Origin: an uncultured Saprospiraceae bacterium
Lineage (GTDB): Bacteria > Bacteroidota > Bacteroidia > Chitinophagales > Saprospiraceae
DNA length: 64,000 nt
Assembly: GCA_938007965.1 (NCBI GenBank)
Contig: CALLMH010000003.1
Coordinates: 62,001-126,000 of the forward strand
Direction of reading: 5' to 3'
Shown here one piece after another: positions 63,692 through 64,000 of this stretch. A program made the translations under genes and the position numbers. The first letter of the stretch is position 1. Each line of letters opens with the position of its first letter. The notes under the pieces are model-generated. The model searched no databases, was not told the DNA's origin, and saw only the letters and a program-made list of their open reading frames with translations.

Positions 63692-64000
63692 CTATTTCTC
63701 AAAATCTAAAGCAAGTAAAATATTTTTTAATTTAGTTCTTGCCTTCACTAGATTTGATCTTGAAGTACTTTCTGTGATGCCGAGCATACTGCCCACTTCT
63801 TTGTGAGAGTATCCTTCGATTACATATAGATTAAATACCGATCGATAAGCTGGGGTCAATTGTTGCAATGCCTTCATGATCTCTTGTGTAGTGAGATCGG
63901 AGACAGCATCCGCACCTTTGATTGATTGCCCATAAGCTGTTTCGAGGTTTTCTGTACGTCTTCTTTTGACTTTTCTGTAGTAATCAATAGATGTATTGAT
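63692..64000 (-). CDS. ECF-type RNA polymerase sigma factor, C-terminal part (runs off right edge)
   Basis: 103 codons are visible and the frame is open to the window edge. It includes the end of the region 2-4 linker (starting 'INTSIDYYRKVKRRRTENLE') and a complete region 4: 'LQQLTPAYRSVFNLYVIEGYSHKEVGSMLGITESTSRSNLVKARTKLKNIL', with the helix-turn-helix that recognises the -33-type box. The stop TAG is directly followed by the ATG of the dual-membrane protein, so translation is coupled. By analogy with the sigma/anti-sigma pairs the downstream gene should be its regulator. Confidence 0.93.
   Translation of the reverse strand: MNTSIDYYRKVKRRRTENLETAYGQSIKGADAVSDLTTQEIMKALQQLTPAYRSVFNLYVIEGYSHKEVGSMLGITESTSRSNLVKARTKLKNILLALDFEK

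Noticed and set aside
1-64000. tRNA, rRNA, CRISPR array, insertion sequence or prophage genes
   Set aside because: Intergenic regions were inspected; none shows a cloverleaf, spacer-repeat pattern, terminal inverted repeats flanking a transposase, or phage structural gene.

Overview
The window is an A+T-rich chromosomal segment from a member of the Bacteroidota, most likely a marine Saprospiraceae-like (or related Cytophagales/Chitinophagales) bacterium. The reasons are: several large secreted proteins with type IX secretion signals (both the 'PNP...' type A C-terminal domain and the CHU_C/gliding-motility type B domain); promoters of the Bacteroidota form TTTG-N19-TAnnTTTG; a short primary sigma factor without region 1.1; TonB-dependent receptors; and an iodotyrosine-deiodinase-like flavoprotein of the type known from Haliscomenobacter. 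I see no rRNA, tRNA, CRISPR array, transposase, prophage or plasmid gene.

Layout. 1-5.3 kb: the 5' part of a type IX cargo gene (leaving the window on the left), tsaC-like gene, S41 protease ctpA, Lrp/AsnC regulator, primary sigma factor, START-like protein. 5.5-14 kb: a VCBS/FG-GAP lipoprotein, a 973-residue modular type A cargo, a crotonase and a di-iron membrane hydroxylase. 14.4-20.8 kb: an 1843-residue type B cargo followed after 2 bp by a histone-deacetylase-family gene. 21.3-25.2 kb: an outer-membrane protein, an M28 peptidase, and a purine-salvage cluster hpt-atpZ-punA. 25.5-31.9 kb: an iron-type operon (DUF4856 lipoprotein, imelysin, HTTM membrane protein, FecA-like TonB receptor) with a perfect 9-bp palindromic operator next to a perfect promoter. 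32-35 kb: an AT-rich stretch with a lipoprotein and a YwqK/MORN-repeat protein. 35.2-40.1 kb: rimP-nusA-infB with a leader terminator/attenuator. 40.2-45 kb: DUF2400 protein, IYD-like nitroreductase, pdxA directly joined to an outer-membrane receptor. 45-52.1 kb: CotH-kinase/lamin-tail cargo, a BlaR1-like M56 protein and its BlaI repressor with three identical operator palindromes, and a nitrilase-family amidase. 52.4-59.6 kb: PpiD-like foldase, a block of tandem hairpin repeats, purA, an SDR lacking its catalytic Tyr/Lys, a small conserved protein, recO, and a small type A cargo. 59.6-64 kb: prfC, an acyltransferase, and at the right edge an ECF sigma factor translated immediately before a protein that has an inner-membrane helix and a C-terminal outer-membrane barrel.

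Most of the window is ordinary housekeeping plus envelope/secretion functions. The most interesting items are (i) the right-edge sigma factor/dual-membrane anti-sigma candidate, which looks like a trans-envelope signalling protein of the Dma type; (ii) the tandem hairpin-repeat block before purA; (iii) the BlaI-type regulator with three perfect TACGAA-N4-TTCGTA boxes around its own -7 element; (iv) the iron operon and its operator; (v) the bacterial iodotyrosine deiodinase homologue. All assignments come from reading the sequence and from family knowledge; no database search was run.
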